Assembly: GCA_963724435.1 (NCBI GenBank)
Contig: CAVRUN010000001.1
Location: 1,494,400 to 1,558,399 of the forward strand
Origin: AP-15 sp963724435
GTDB lineage: Bacteria; Pseudomonadota; Alphaproteobacteria; ATCC43930; CGMCC-115725
Direction of reading: 5' to 3'
Length of the DNA: 64,000 nt
Shown: positions 9,860 to 16,991 of the stretch, piece after piece
How positions within the stretch are numbered: the first letter of the stretch is position 1
Layout: the number at the start of each line of letters is the position of its first letter
Notes under the pieces: model-generated
Database searches by the model: none
What the model was told of the DNA's origin: nothing
What the model saw: only the letters and a program-made list of their open reading frames with translations
Made by a program: the position numbers and the translations under genes

Positions 9860-10261
9860 ATGAGACCAGGTCCAAACAAGCGATCGCGCGGTCGCAATAA
9901 TGGCAATAATCCGCATCACAATCGGCCGCGGATGCCGCATAGAATCCAAACTTTCGACAGCAATGGCCCCAATGTCAAAATTCGCGGAAATGCGTATCAG
10001 GTTTTTGAGCGGTACGTAGCCTTGGCACGCGAAGCCGCAGCGAGCGGTGATCGTATCGCGGCCGAAAACCTGTACCAGCATGCCGAGCACTACTTTCGGG
10101 TAATGAATGCCAATGGCGACGCCAACCAACATGGTACGCCGCGACCGATGACGCCCGCCGACATGGAGATGAACGAAACGGAGACGGTCGACGGCGAGGA
10201 CGAGACGCCTCAACCGTCTGTACCGATGGCATCGGGGGAAGACCAGCCTTCTCGGTTTTGA
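9860..10261 (+). CDS. DUF4167 domain protein
   Basis: 133 residues. A basic Asn/Arg-rich N-terminus (~1-30, likely nucleic-acid binding) precedes the DUF4167 core (~38-90), with VKIRGNAYQVFERYVALAREA and GDRIAAENLYQHAEHYFRV. The C-terminus is acidic and likely disordered. The family is nearly restricted to alphaproteobacteria and usually lies between prmC and clpB, as here. The function is unknown; the charged head suggests RNA or DNA contact, but that is inference. Confidence 0.85.
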   Translation: MRPGPNKRSRGRNNGNNPHHNRPRMPHRIQTFDSNGPNVKIRGNAYQVFERYVALAREAAASGDRIAAENLYQHAEHYFRVMNANGDANQHGTPRPMTPADMEMNETETVDGEDETPQPSVPMASGEDQPSRF

Positions 10262-10326
10262 CCTCCAGCCCATCGGGACGGCGGTGCAAGTAAACACATG
10301 ACGGCCCTCACCCGCCTCCGGGGTTG

Positions 10327-10357
10327 CTTGACTCGTCGTTAGCGCCATATAGGCGCT
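10327..10357 (+). promoter_or_regulatory. Candidate heat-shock (sigma-32-like) promoter of clpB
   Basis: CTTGAC at 10327-10332 and CCATAT at 10345-10350 resemble the −35 and −10 of a sigma-32 promoter with a short spacer, about 65 bases before the clpB start. The −10 lies in an inverted repeat (AGCGCC, 5-base loop, GGCGCT, 10341-10357). The match is partial, so this is a candidate only. Confidence 0.3.
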
Positions 10358-10415
10358 TGAGGGATCGCGGCTGCCGCCTTTCGGGGCGTCGCGGGTGGCT
10401 CATCGGAGCGGCGTC

Positions 10416-13010
10416 ATGGAATTTGAAAGATATACTGATAGAGCGAAGGGGTTTATCCAAGCCGCGCAAGGGCTCGCGCTTCGTCGCGGTCATCAGCGGT
10501 TAACGCCCGAACACCTTTTGATGGTGTTGCTGGAGGATCGGGAAGGCCTCGCTAATAATCTCATTCGGGCGGCTGAAGCTGACCCGCGAACAGTGCTAAG
10601 CGCAGTCGAAGCCGAACTCGCCAAAGTGCCGAAAGTTGAGGGTTCGGGGGCTGGTCAAGTTTATCTGTCACCCGAAATTGCGCGGGTATTCGAGCAGGCC
10701 GAGCAGATCGCGGAAAAGGCGGGGGACAGTTTTGTAACGGTCGAGCGGCTCCTATTGGCGCTTACCCTGGCGAAGGAAACGGGAGCGGGCAAAGCGCTCG
10801 CATCTGGCGGGCTGACGCCGCAAAAGCTTAATGCGGCTATAGAAGGTGTGCGCAAAGGCCGAAAGGCGGACAATGCATCTGCCGAGGAGGGTTACGACGC
10901 GCTGAAAAAATATGCTCGTGATCTGACCGAATCGGCGCGTGACGGCAAGCTCGACCCCGTGATTGGCCGCGACGAGGAGATCAGGCGCGCCATACAGGTC
11001 TTATCACGACGGACCAAAAATAATCCGGTGCTGATCGGCGAGCCGGGTGTCGGTAAGACTGCTATCGTCGAGGGGCTCGCGTTGCGTATCGTCAACGGCG
11101 ATGTTCCTGAGGGCCTCAAAGATAAGCGCCTGCTGTCGCTCGATTTGGGCGCGCTGATTGCCGGCTCCAAATTCCGTGGCGAATTTGAAGAGCGTCTAAA
11201 GGCGGTGCTGACGGAGATAACCGCGGCCTCGGGCGAAATTATCCTCTTCATTGACGAACTCCACACCTTGGTGGGCGCCGGCAAGGCCGAGGGTGCGATG
11301 GACGCCTCGAACATGCTGAAGCCTGCGCTCGCGCGTGGCGAACTGCATTGTGTCGGCGCCACAACGCTCGATGAATATCGGAAGAATATCGAAAAAGACG
11401 CAGCCCTCGCTCGTCGATTTCAGCCGGTGTACGTCAATGAGCCATCAGTCGCCGATACCATCTCCATCCTTCGCGGTATCAAGGAGAAATACGAGCTGCA
11501 CCACGGCGTACGCATCACCGACGGCGCGATTGTGGCGGCGGCCACCTTGTCAAACCGCTACATCACTGACCGCTTTTTGCCGGACAAGGCGATCGATCTG
11601 ATGGATGAGGCGGCGTCTCGGCTGCGCATGGAGGTCGATTCTAAGCCCGAAGCGATCGATGAACTTGACCGCCGGATCGTTCAGCTGAAGATCGAGCGAG
11701 AGGCGCTAAAAAAGGAAAACGACCCCGCGTCGCGCGACCGCCTGGAAAAGCTAGTCAAAGAACTCGATGATCTGGAACAGCGCTCCGCCGAATTAACCGC
11801 TCAGTGGCGCGCGGAAAAAGAAAAGCTAGCCGGCGCGCAGAAGTTAAAGGAGCGATTGGATCAGGCGCGAGCCGAGCTCGACGTGGCGCAGCGCCGCGGC
11901 GATTGGAGCCGAGCGGGTGAACTCACCTACGGTGTCATTCCGGAGCTTGAACGAAAGCTGAAAGATGTCGAGGCCGCCGAGGCGGGCCGCATGCTCGAGG
12001 AGGCTGTTACCGAGGAACATATCGCCGGTGTCGTGTCGCGCTGGACCGGTATTCCGGTTGACAAAATGCTGTCGAGCGAACGCGAAAAGCTGCTGCACAT
12101 GGAGGACGCGCTGAAACGCCGCGTCGTCGGACAGGACGAGGCGGTCACTGCAGTATCCAACGCGATCCGTCGCGCGAGGGCGGGATTACAGGATCCCAAC
12201 CGGCCAATGGGCTCCTTTCTATTTCTCGGCCCAACCGGCGTTGGCAAGACCGAGCTCACCCGGGCGCTCGCCGAGTTTTTGTTTAACGACGAGAGCGCGA
12301 TGGTGCGCATCGACATGTCGGAATACATGGAGAAGCACTCGGTCGCGCGCCTGATCGGCGCTCCTCCAGGCTATGTCGGCTACGAGGAGGGCGGCAACCT
12401 GACCGAGGCTGTGCGACGCCGTCCCTATCAGGTGATCCTGTTCGACGAGGTTGAGAAAGCGCACCCCGACGTATTCAATGTTTTATTGCAAGTTCTTGAT
12501 GACGGACGGCTCACCGATGGGCAAGGTCGCACCGTTGACTTCCGCAATACCTTGATCGTGCTGACCTCGAATCTCGGCAGCGAGGCGCTGGCGCGTCTGC
12601 CGGAGCGGGCCGACGTATCGGTTGCTCGAGAGGCGGTTATGGAAGCGGTCCGGGCAGCCTTCCGTCCCGAGTTCTTGAACCGGCTGGATGAAATCCTACT
12701 GTTTCGCAGGCTGTCACGCGATGACATGAAGGGTATTGTCGGGATCCAGATCGAACGCTTGAAGAGACTGCTTGCCGAGCGGAAGATAACGATCGAGCTC
12801 GACGCGGCGGCGATGGCTTGGCTAGCAAATGTGGGTTATGACCCCGTTTACGGGGCGCGGCCATTGAAGCGGGTGATCCAGCGGGAATTGCAGAATCCCC
12901 TGGCACAGTCGATACTTGAAGGGCGGATTCCTGACGGATCCCTTGTCCACGTGACTGCTGGCGATGGCGGCCTGGTTATCGGTGAGACCACCAGAGCCGA
13001 AGCTGCATGA
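10416..13010 (+). CDS. clpB: ATP-dependent chaperone ClpB
   Basis: 864 residues from the ATG at 10416 (MEFERYTDRAKGFIQ, the usual N-terminus). A GTG at 10395 would add seven residues. Order of domains: double Clp-N (~1-145), AAA-1 with Walker A GEPGVGKTAIVEGLA, a long coiled-coil middle domain (~400-530) that distinguishes ClpB from ClpA/ClpC, AAA-2 with GPTGVGKTELTRALA, and the C-terminal small domain. This hexameric disaggregase works with DnaK to rescue aggregated proteins after heat stress. It is the last host gene before the phage-like element. Confidence 0.98.
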   Translation: MEFERYTDRAKGFIQAAQGLALRRGHQRLTPEHLLMVLLEDREGLANNLIRAAEADPRTVLSAVEAELAKVPKVEGSGAGQVYLSPEIARVFEQAEQIAEKAGDSFVTVERLLLALTLAKETGAGKALASGGLTPQKLNAAIEGVRKGRKADNASAEEGYDALKKYARDLTESARDGKLDPVIGRDEEIRRAIQVLSRRTKNNPVLIGEPGVGKTAIVEGLALRIVNGDVPEGLKDKRLLSLDLGALIAGSKFRGEFEERLKAVLTEITAASGEIILFIDELHTLVGAGKAEGAMDASNMLKPALARGELHCVGATTLDEYRKNIEKDAALARRFQPVYVNEPSVADTISILRGIKEKYELHHGVRITDGAIVAAATLSNRYITDRFLPDKAIDLMDEAASRLRMEVDSKPEAIDELDRRIVQLKIEREALKKENDPASRDRLEKLVKELDDLEQRSAELTAQWRAEKEKLAGAQKLKERLDQARAELDVAQRRGDWSRAGELTYGVIPELERKLKDVEAAEAGRMLEEAVTEEHIAGVVSRWTGIPVDKMLSSEREKLLHMEDALKRRVVGQDEAVTAVSNAIRRARAGLQDPNRPMGSFLFLGPTGVGKTELTRALAEFLFNDESAMVRIDMSEYMEKHSVARLIGAPPGYVGYEEGGNLTEAVRRRPYQVILFDEVEKAHPDVFNVLLQVLDDGRLTDGQGRTVDFRNTLIVLTSNLGSEALARLPERADVSVAREAVMEAVRAAFRPEFLNRLDEILLFRRLSRDDMKGIVGIQIERLKRLLAERKITIELDAAAMAWLANVGYDPVYGARPLKRVIQRELQNPLAQSILEGRIPDGSLVHVTAGDGGLVIGETTRAEAA

Positions 13011-13028
13011 TCGGTTAGGCGGGCTTGC

Positions 13029-13697
13029 TCAGCCTTCTTGATCGGCACCTACGATAAGGTGACATTCTTGGACCTCGGCGCGCGGGATTCGTATGTTGTC
13101 GGGCGGATTTAGCTGCCGGAGCACCAGAACATCGCCTTCCCAGCCTAGGAATTGCTTTATTAGGACCGCCTGCCCTTGCTTGTAGACGACGACATCGCGT
13201 CCCCGGGTTGGCGGTTTGAACGGGTTGACATGAAGTAGCCAACCAGGCTCGTAACGCGGCTCCATGCTGTCGCCGACCATATAGATCGCATAGGCTGCGC
13301 GAACCCCACTGAGATTCGACGGTCGTGACGTATAGCCGATTGGACCATCTTCAAGGAACATGGCCTGGTCGGTGCCGCCGCGCCCCGCGCTGCGGATAGG
13401 TATCACATCCGCAGAACGAGTTATCCCGGCTGAAGACCCCGAAGGAGGGCGGCCACGCCCCGGCCGTGGCATGTCGGCATTCGTCGTCTCGGCAGAGCCG
13501 GCCACAGCGTGACGCAGCACCTCGTCAGGGCTGATTCCGAGGAATCCGGCTATTTGCACTGTTTCGAGTTGCTTCATCTGCCGCTCACCCCTGAGCATCC
13601 GTGAAACCGCTGATGGAGCGAGGCGGAGGTGGCGCGCGAGATCGGCCTGAGTAGCCCCGACCCGATCAAGAGCATGTTGAAACCAGGATGTGTCCAT
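13029..13697 (-). CDS. XRE/S24 phage repressor (CI/LexA-like)
   Basis: 222 residues. The N-terminal helix-turn-helix (~8-60; TQADLARHLRLAPSAVSRML) binds DNA. A Gly/Pro-rich linker leads to a C-terminal S24 peptidase fold with the nucleophile Ser144 in MVGDSMEP and the general base Lys181 in AVLIKQF. Proteins of this kind hold a prophage silent and are inactivated by RecA-stimulated self-cleavage during DNA damage. It is divergent from the next gene across a ~97-base promoter region, the classic lysogeny-switch layout. I cannot locate the self-cleavage dipeptide with confidence. Confidence 0.9.
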   Translation of the reverse strand: MDTSWFQHALDRVGATQADLARHLRLAPSAVSRMLRGERQMKQLETVQIAGFLGISPDEVLRHAVAGSAETTNADMPRPGRGRPPSGSSAGITRSADVIPIRSAGRGGTDQAMFLEDGPIGYTSRPSNLSGVRAAYAIYMVGDSMEPRYEPGWLLHVNPFKPPTRGRDVVVYKQGQAVLIKQFLGWEGDVLVLRQLNPPDNIRIPRAEVQECHLIVGADQEG

Positions 13698-13699
13698 AG

Positions 13700-13760
13700 T
13701 GTGTTTATCACAATTATAATATTGACATCGATCGGGATTATGTTATCATGATGATGTGAA
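13700..13760 (+). promoter_or_regulatory. Divergent promoter/operator region of the repressor switch
   Basis: On the plus strand TTGACA (13722-13727) and TATCAT (13744-13749) are separated by 16 bases, a near-consensus promoter reading into the zinc-protein gene. On the minus strand an AT-rich TATAAT-like element (about 13712-13720) lies just before the repressor start. TTATCA occurs twice (13705-13710 and 13743-13748) and could be an operator half-site. Confidence 0.55.
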
Positions 13761-13793
13761 TTGGACAAGTCGGCACTCTAGAGGAGGACAGAC

Positions 13794-14096
13794 GTGAGAG
13801 AGGTCGAGTCGCAACTTCTGCCTGGTCCCCGGCACGACGATTTCGGTTGCGCCTTCATCATAACCGGCGGAGGAGTTCACCAAAGCTGCGGGAAGCCCCG
13901 GCGTGCGCCCTCTCCCTATTGCGCGGACCATCATGCAGTTTGCCATGTTCCCTCCGGAACGATCGAGGAGAACAGGCGTCTGCGCGAAGTGGAAGCACTC
14001 GCGAACGCAGTAGGCGGTCGTCGCTCCCGCGACGATGCCAAGCCGTCCCGGCGCTTTCTAAGGCGACTTGAGAACGCAATGCGCTTGTTTTCGTGA
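13794..14096 (+). CDS. Small zinc-binding protein, GcrA C-terminal-like
   Basis: 100 residues. The core spacing GCAFIITGGGVHQSCGKPRR then YCADHHAVCH gives Cys/Cys/Cys/His ligands resembling the C-terminal zinc-like module of the cell-cycle regulator GcrA and related small alphaproteobacterial phage proteins. The GcrA N-terminal DNA-binding domain is absent. The rest is a charged helix (LREVEALANAVGGRR). It is the first gene to the right of the repressor, so it is probably an early regulator, but that rests on position only. Confidence 0.5.
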   Translation: MREVESQLLPGPRHDDFGCAFIITGGGVHQSCGKPRRAPSPYCADHHAVCHVPSGTIEENRRLREVEALANAVGGRRSRDDAKPSRRFLRRLENAMRLFS

Positions 14097-14133
14097 CTGA
14101 TTCGTTCTCTATTTGTTCAAACTGTAGCGTCCC

Positions 14134-14712
14134 GTGACACATCGGCTTCCGGGCGGAAAGGGCACCCCCGCAACCGCCGAATTCAACACCCCTACGACTG
14201 AGCGGCAGCAACGCGGGCCAATCGAACGGCTTCCACGGCCGATTGCCGATGAGACCGGTCAAATGGCCCGACCCTATCGTGCTGTCGACACTCTTGCAGC
14301 CATGGAACGCCGGGGTTCGATCACTCCTGGCATGCGCCATGCTGCAGAAGATTTTCGTTCCCGGTTTGTCACCGCCCAACTCGATCCGTTACGCGCTCTC
14401 GACTATTCACGTCCGAGAAATGGCGGAGCAGGGCGCGCAAGAAGCAATGGTGAGTCCGGATTGCGCGTCGAAAGTGCGCGTGAGCACGTGTGGCGGGCGG
14501 TGGTGGCAGTAGGCGGTCCAGCGTCTCCCGGTGGCTCCTGTTTGTGGCACGTGGTCGGTTGGGAGCGCTCGCTCAAGGAGTGGGCGTTGGAACAAGGATG
14601 GAATGGGCGCCGGATAAGCCAAGAGACCGCCTCGGGTATCTTGGTTGCCGCTCTTGGTGCGCTCGAAGCGCATTATGGGCGCGGAAGGTCGTTGCGAAAA
14701 TCGGATTCATAA
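14134..14712 (+). CDS. DUF6456-like phage protein
   Basis: 192 residues with a GTG start, 37 bases after the preceding gene. The region ~50-170 (ERRGSITPGMRHAAEDFRSRF, then CLWHVVGWERSLKEWALEQGW and ASGILVAALGALEAHYG) resembles the DUF6456 family found next to alphaproteobacterial prophage and GcrA-like genes. The role is unknown. Because no small terminase gene is visible, this protein or the leader that follows is a place to look for one, but nothing in the sequence shows terminase function. Confidence 0.5.
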   Translation: MTHRLPGGKGTPATAEFNTPTTERQQRGPIERLPRPIADETGQMARPYRAVDTLAAMERRGSITPGMRHAAEDFRSRFVTAQLDPLRALDYSRPRNGGAGRARSNGESGLRVESAREHVWRAVVAVGGPASPGGSCLWHVVGWERSLKEWALEQGWNGRRISQETASGILVAALGALEAHYGRGRSLRKSDS

Positions 14713-14741
14713 TTGACAAAACCGGATCAATCTGATATAAG
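14713..14741 (+). promoter_or_regulatory. Strong promoter before the structural operon
   Basis: TTGACA (14713-14718), a 17-base spacer, and TATAAG (14736-14741) preceded by TGA as an extended −10. This is close to a consensus housekeeping promoter and lies ~300 bases before the terminase start, so it probably drives the head and tail genes. Confidence 0.65.
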
Positions 14742-15043
14742 AGCCTACACTGGTGATGGGGCGCTAATCGCAAGAGCTAACCCCGGTATTCGTCAAGACT
14801 TATTTGGAATTTCAAGGTCACGGCCTCACCGCCTCTGACTTGTCCTAGGAACGAGAGCCCATCTCGTGCTTTGGCGCTGGCTTAACGCCGGCTAACACTG
14901 GTTCATTGCCATAACCAACACTGCCCTGAATTTGAAGCCGATCTTTTCTTTGTTTGGTCAATTCTTAGAAGACAATGCTTAGGACAGCTCGTCTCCGCCG
15001 ATGCCAGGAGCGGGCAGTCTGCAGTTAGTCTTGCGGAGGGTAT
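14742..15043 (+). other. Long leader of the structural operon, no clear gene
   Basis: About 300 bases without a recognisable coding sequence. It contains short inverted repeats: ACGAGA / TCTCGT around 14851-14867, and a GCTGGC / GCCGGC pair around 14875-14893. These could fold in an RNA leader. A GGAGG at 15035-15039 serves the terminase TTG start. A small terminase would be expected here, but I see none. Confidence 0.5.
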
Positions 15044-16405
15044 TTGAGCTGTTTGCAGGCAAGTTCGCTTGCCTCGATTCCGGATAAGCTTCGGGATAGC
15101 GTTCTTGACGCGCTCGGCCCAGATGAGGCCCTTGCACTGCTGCATGACTGGCCGTTCTGGGCTCGCCCCAATCAGCTCCCGCCGCGTGGCTGTTGGCGGA
15201 TTTGGTTACTGCTTGCTGGTCGCGGGTTTGGTAAAACTCGGGCGGGCGCAGAACTCATTCGATCAAGGGTCGCTGCGAGACGTGCGCGACGCCTCGCTCT
15301 GGTCGCACCTACTGCGGCCGACGCGAGAGACATCATGGTGGAGGGAGAGAGCGGGATCCTGGCAATTTCGCCACACTGGGATCGCCCGCGCTACGAGCCT
15401 TCCAGACGACGGCTGATCTGGCCTAACGGGGCAACCGCCACTTTCTACAGCGCGGATGAGCCCGAGCGTTTGCGGGGGCCGCAGCACGATACGGCTTGGT
15501 GCGACGAGCTGACCAGCTGGCGGTATCCAGAAGCGTGGGACATGCTGATGTTCGGTTTGCGTTTGGGTGATGATCCGCGAGTCGTTGTCACGACGACACC
15601 ACGGCCAATGCCTCTGCTTCGAGCGCTAGTGAAAGATCCCGTGGTTGCTGTCACAAGGGGTACCACCTATCAGAATCGGGCCAATCTAGCGCCTAATTTT
15701 CTCGATCAGATCGTGCGTAAATATGAGGGCACCCGGTTGGGGCGGCAGGAGATCGAGGCGGAAATCCTGGACGACCTGCCCGGAGGATTATGGAGTTGGG
15801 GCCTGATAGAGGCAGCTCGAGTTCGCAGCGCCCCAGCTTTGGCCAGAATTGTGGTCGCGGTTGATCCTGCGGCCTCTTCCGGAGAGATGGCAGATGAGAC
15901 CGGTATCATTGTCGCCGGCCGGGACATCTCAGGTGAGGGGTGGGTGCTGGCAGATCTGTCAGGCCATTACCGGCCGATTGAATGGGCCAAGGCTGCGATC
16001 GCAGCGTACCATGCGCATCGTGCAGACCGGATCGTCGCTGAAATAAACAACGGCGGGGAAATGATAGAAACCACGATCCGGATGATCGATCCGGATGTGC
16101 CTTTTACGAGCGTCCATGCTTCGCGCGGCAAAGTCCCGCGCGCTGAACCGGTTGCAGCACTTTATGAACAAGGCAAAGTCCATCACCTGGGCGCGTTTCC
16201 TCATCTCGAAGACCAAATGTGCGCCCTTACTCGCAGAGGCCACGACGCCAATGGTCCTCGACTTTCCCCGGATCGCGTCGATGCGTTGGTCTGGGCCTTA
16301 ACCGACCTGCTCGTCACACCGCCTCCGGGACAGGGAATTTACGAGACCTATCGGCAACTCAGCGATCAAAATTTAGATTGTAACCGTCCAAAGCTCTGCA
16401 GCTAA
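15044..16405 (+). CDS. terL: Phage terminase large subunit
   Basis: 453 residues with a TTG start five bases after GGAGG. The N-terminal ATPase has Walker A GRGFGKT (59-65) and a Walker B-like TAWCDE. The C-terminal RNase H-like nuclease has acidic residues in VVAVDPAASSGEMADETG, NNGGEM and DRVDALVWALTDLL. It cuts concatemeric or host DNA and pumps it into the prohead. The sequence type resembles the GTA/HK97-like large terminases of alphaproteobacteria. The gene appears intact. Confidence 0.93.
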   Translation: MSCLQASSLASIPDKLRDSVLDALGPDEALALLHDWPFWARPNQLPPRGCWRIWLLLAGRGFGKTRAGAELIRSRVAARRARRLALVAPTAADARDIMVEGESGILAISPHWDRPRYEPSRRRLIWPNGATATFYSADEPERLRGPQHDTAWCDELTSWRYPEAWDMLMFGLRLGDDPRVVVTTTPRPMPLLRALVKDPVVAVTRGTTYQNRANLAPNFLDQIVRKYEGTRLGRQEIEAEILDDLPGGLWSWGLIEAARVRSAPALARIVVAVDPAASSGEMADETGIIVAGRDISGEGWVLADLSGHYRPIEWAKAAIAAYHAHRADRIVAEINNGGEMIETTIRMIDPDVPFTSVHASRGKVPRAEPVAALYEQGKVHHLGAFPHLEDQMCALTRRGHDANGPRLSPDRVDALVWALTDLLVTPPPGQGIYETYRQLSDQNLDCNRPKLCS

Positions 16406-16420
16406 AACAGGAGCACCCTT

Positions 16421-16858
16421 GTGGCGCTATTGGTAAAGGATGCAAACACCACGACCCAGTCGTTGGCTACCGGGGTCGATAGCTCGGGCAACCTGGTGCC
16501 AATACATGTCCCGGCGATATTGGCAGCCGGTGTTGCGACGCCAGTAAGTACGGTTACGCCATTGCCAGTCATCAACGCGGCTAGTTCGCCCGCGATAGAT
16601 GGGAGCGGCATGGTGCAAACTGGGGGCAGCGCGCAAAACCTCTTCGGCGGGATAATCCCCAGTAACGGATGGCTGATCGCCAATAACTCGTCCGCTACAC
16701 TTTACGTCTCCGATGTTGGTGTCGCAACGCCTGGAGGCGCTTCAATACCTATTTCAGCGGGGAGCATCTTTGCGACTCCTTCGGGCTACAGGCCTAGCGG
16801 CGCGGTTAGCCTATACGGTGCCACCACGGGCCAGGTATACGCGGCGCGCCGCTGGTAG
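16421..16858 (+). CDS. Small phage structural protein, unknown role
   Basis: 145 residues, GTG start after AGGAG, 15 bases downstream of the terminase. The protein is rich in Ala, Gly, Ser, Thr and Val with no charged helices, consistent with a beta-rich virion surface protein. Segments such as TTQSLATGVDSSGNLVPIH occur in small proteins near terminases in alphaproteobacterial prophages. No enzymatic motif is visible. Confidence 0.6.
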   Translation: MALLVKDANTTTQSLATGVDSSGNLVPIHVPAILAAGVATPVSTVTPLPVINAASSPAIDGSGMVQTGGSAQNLFGGIIPSNGWLIANNSSATLYVSDVGVATPGGASIPISAGSIFATPSGYRPSGAVSLYGATTGQVYAARRW

Positions 16859-16991
16859 GTCACGTCATACCGTCTCAACGACCATATTCGTGGCCGCAAG
16901 GATTCTCCTATATTATCTCCATCGCGCGGCCCTGCTACACAGCTGCCCGCCGGCGTCCTACCGCCGCTGCCGCAGCGGAAGGGAGCCATCT

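Noticed and set aside
16713..16991. Upstream extension of the tailspike frame
   Set aside because: Overlaps the preceding gene out of frame and looks Arg-rich and random. The GTG at 16992 has a ribosome site and signal peptide.
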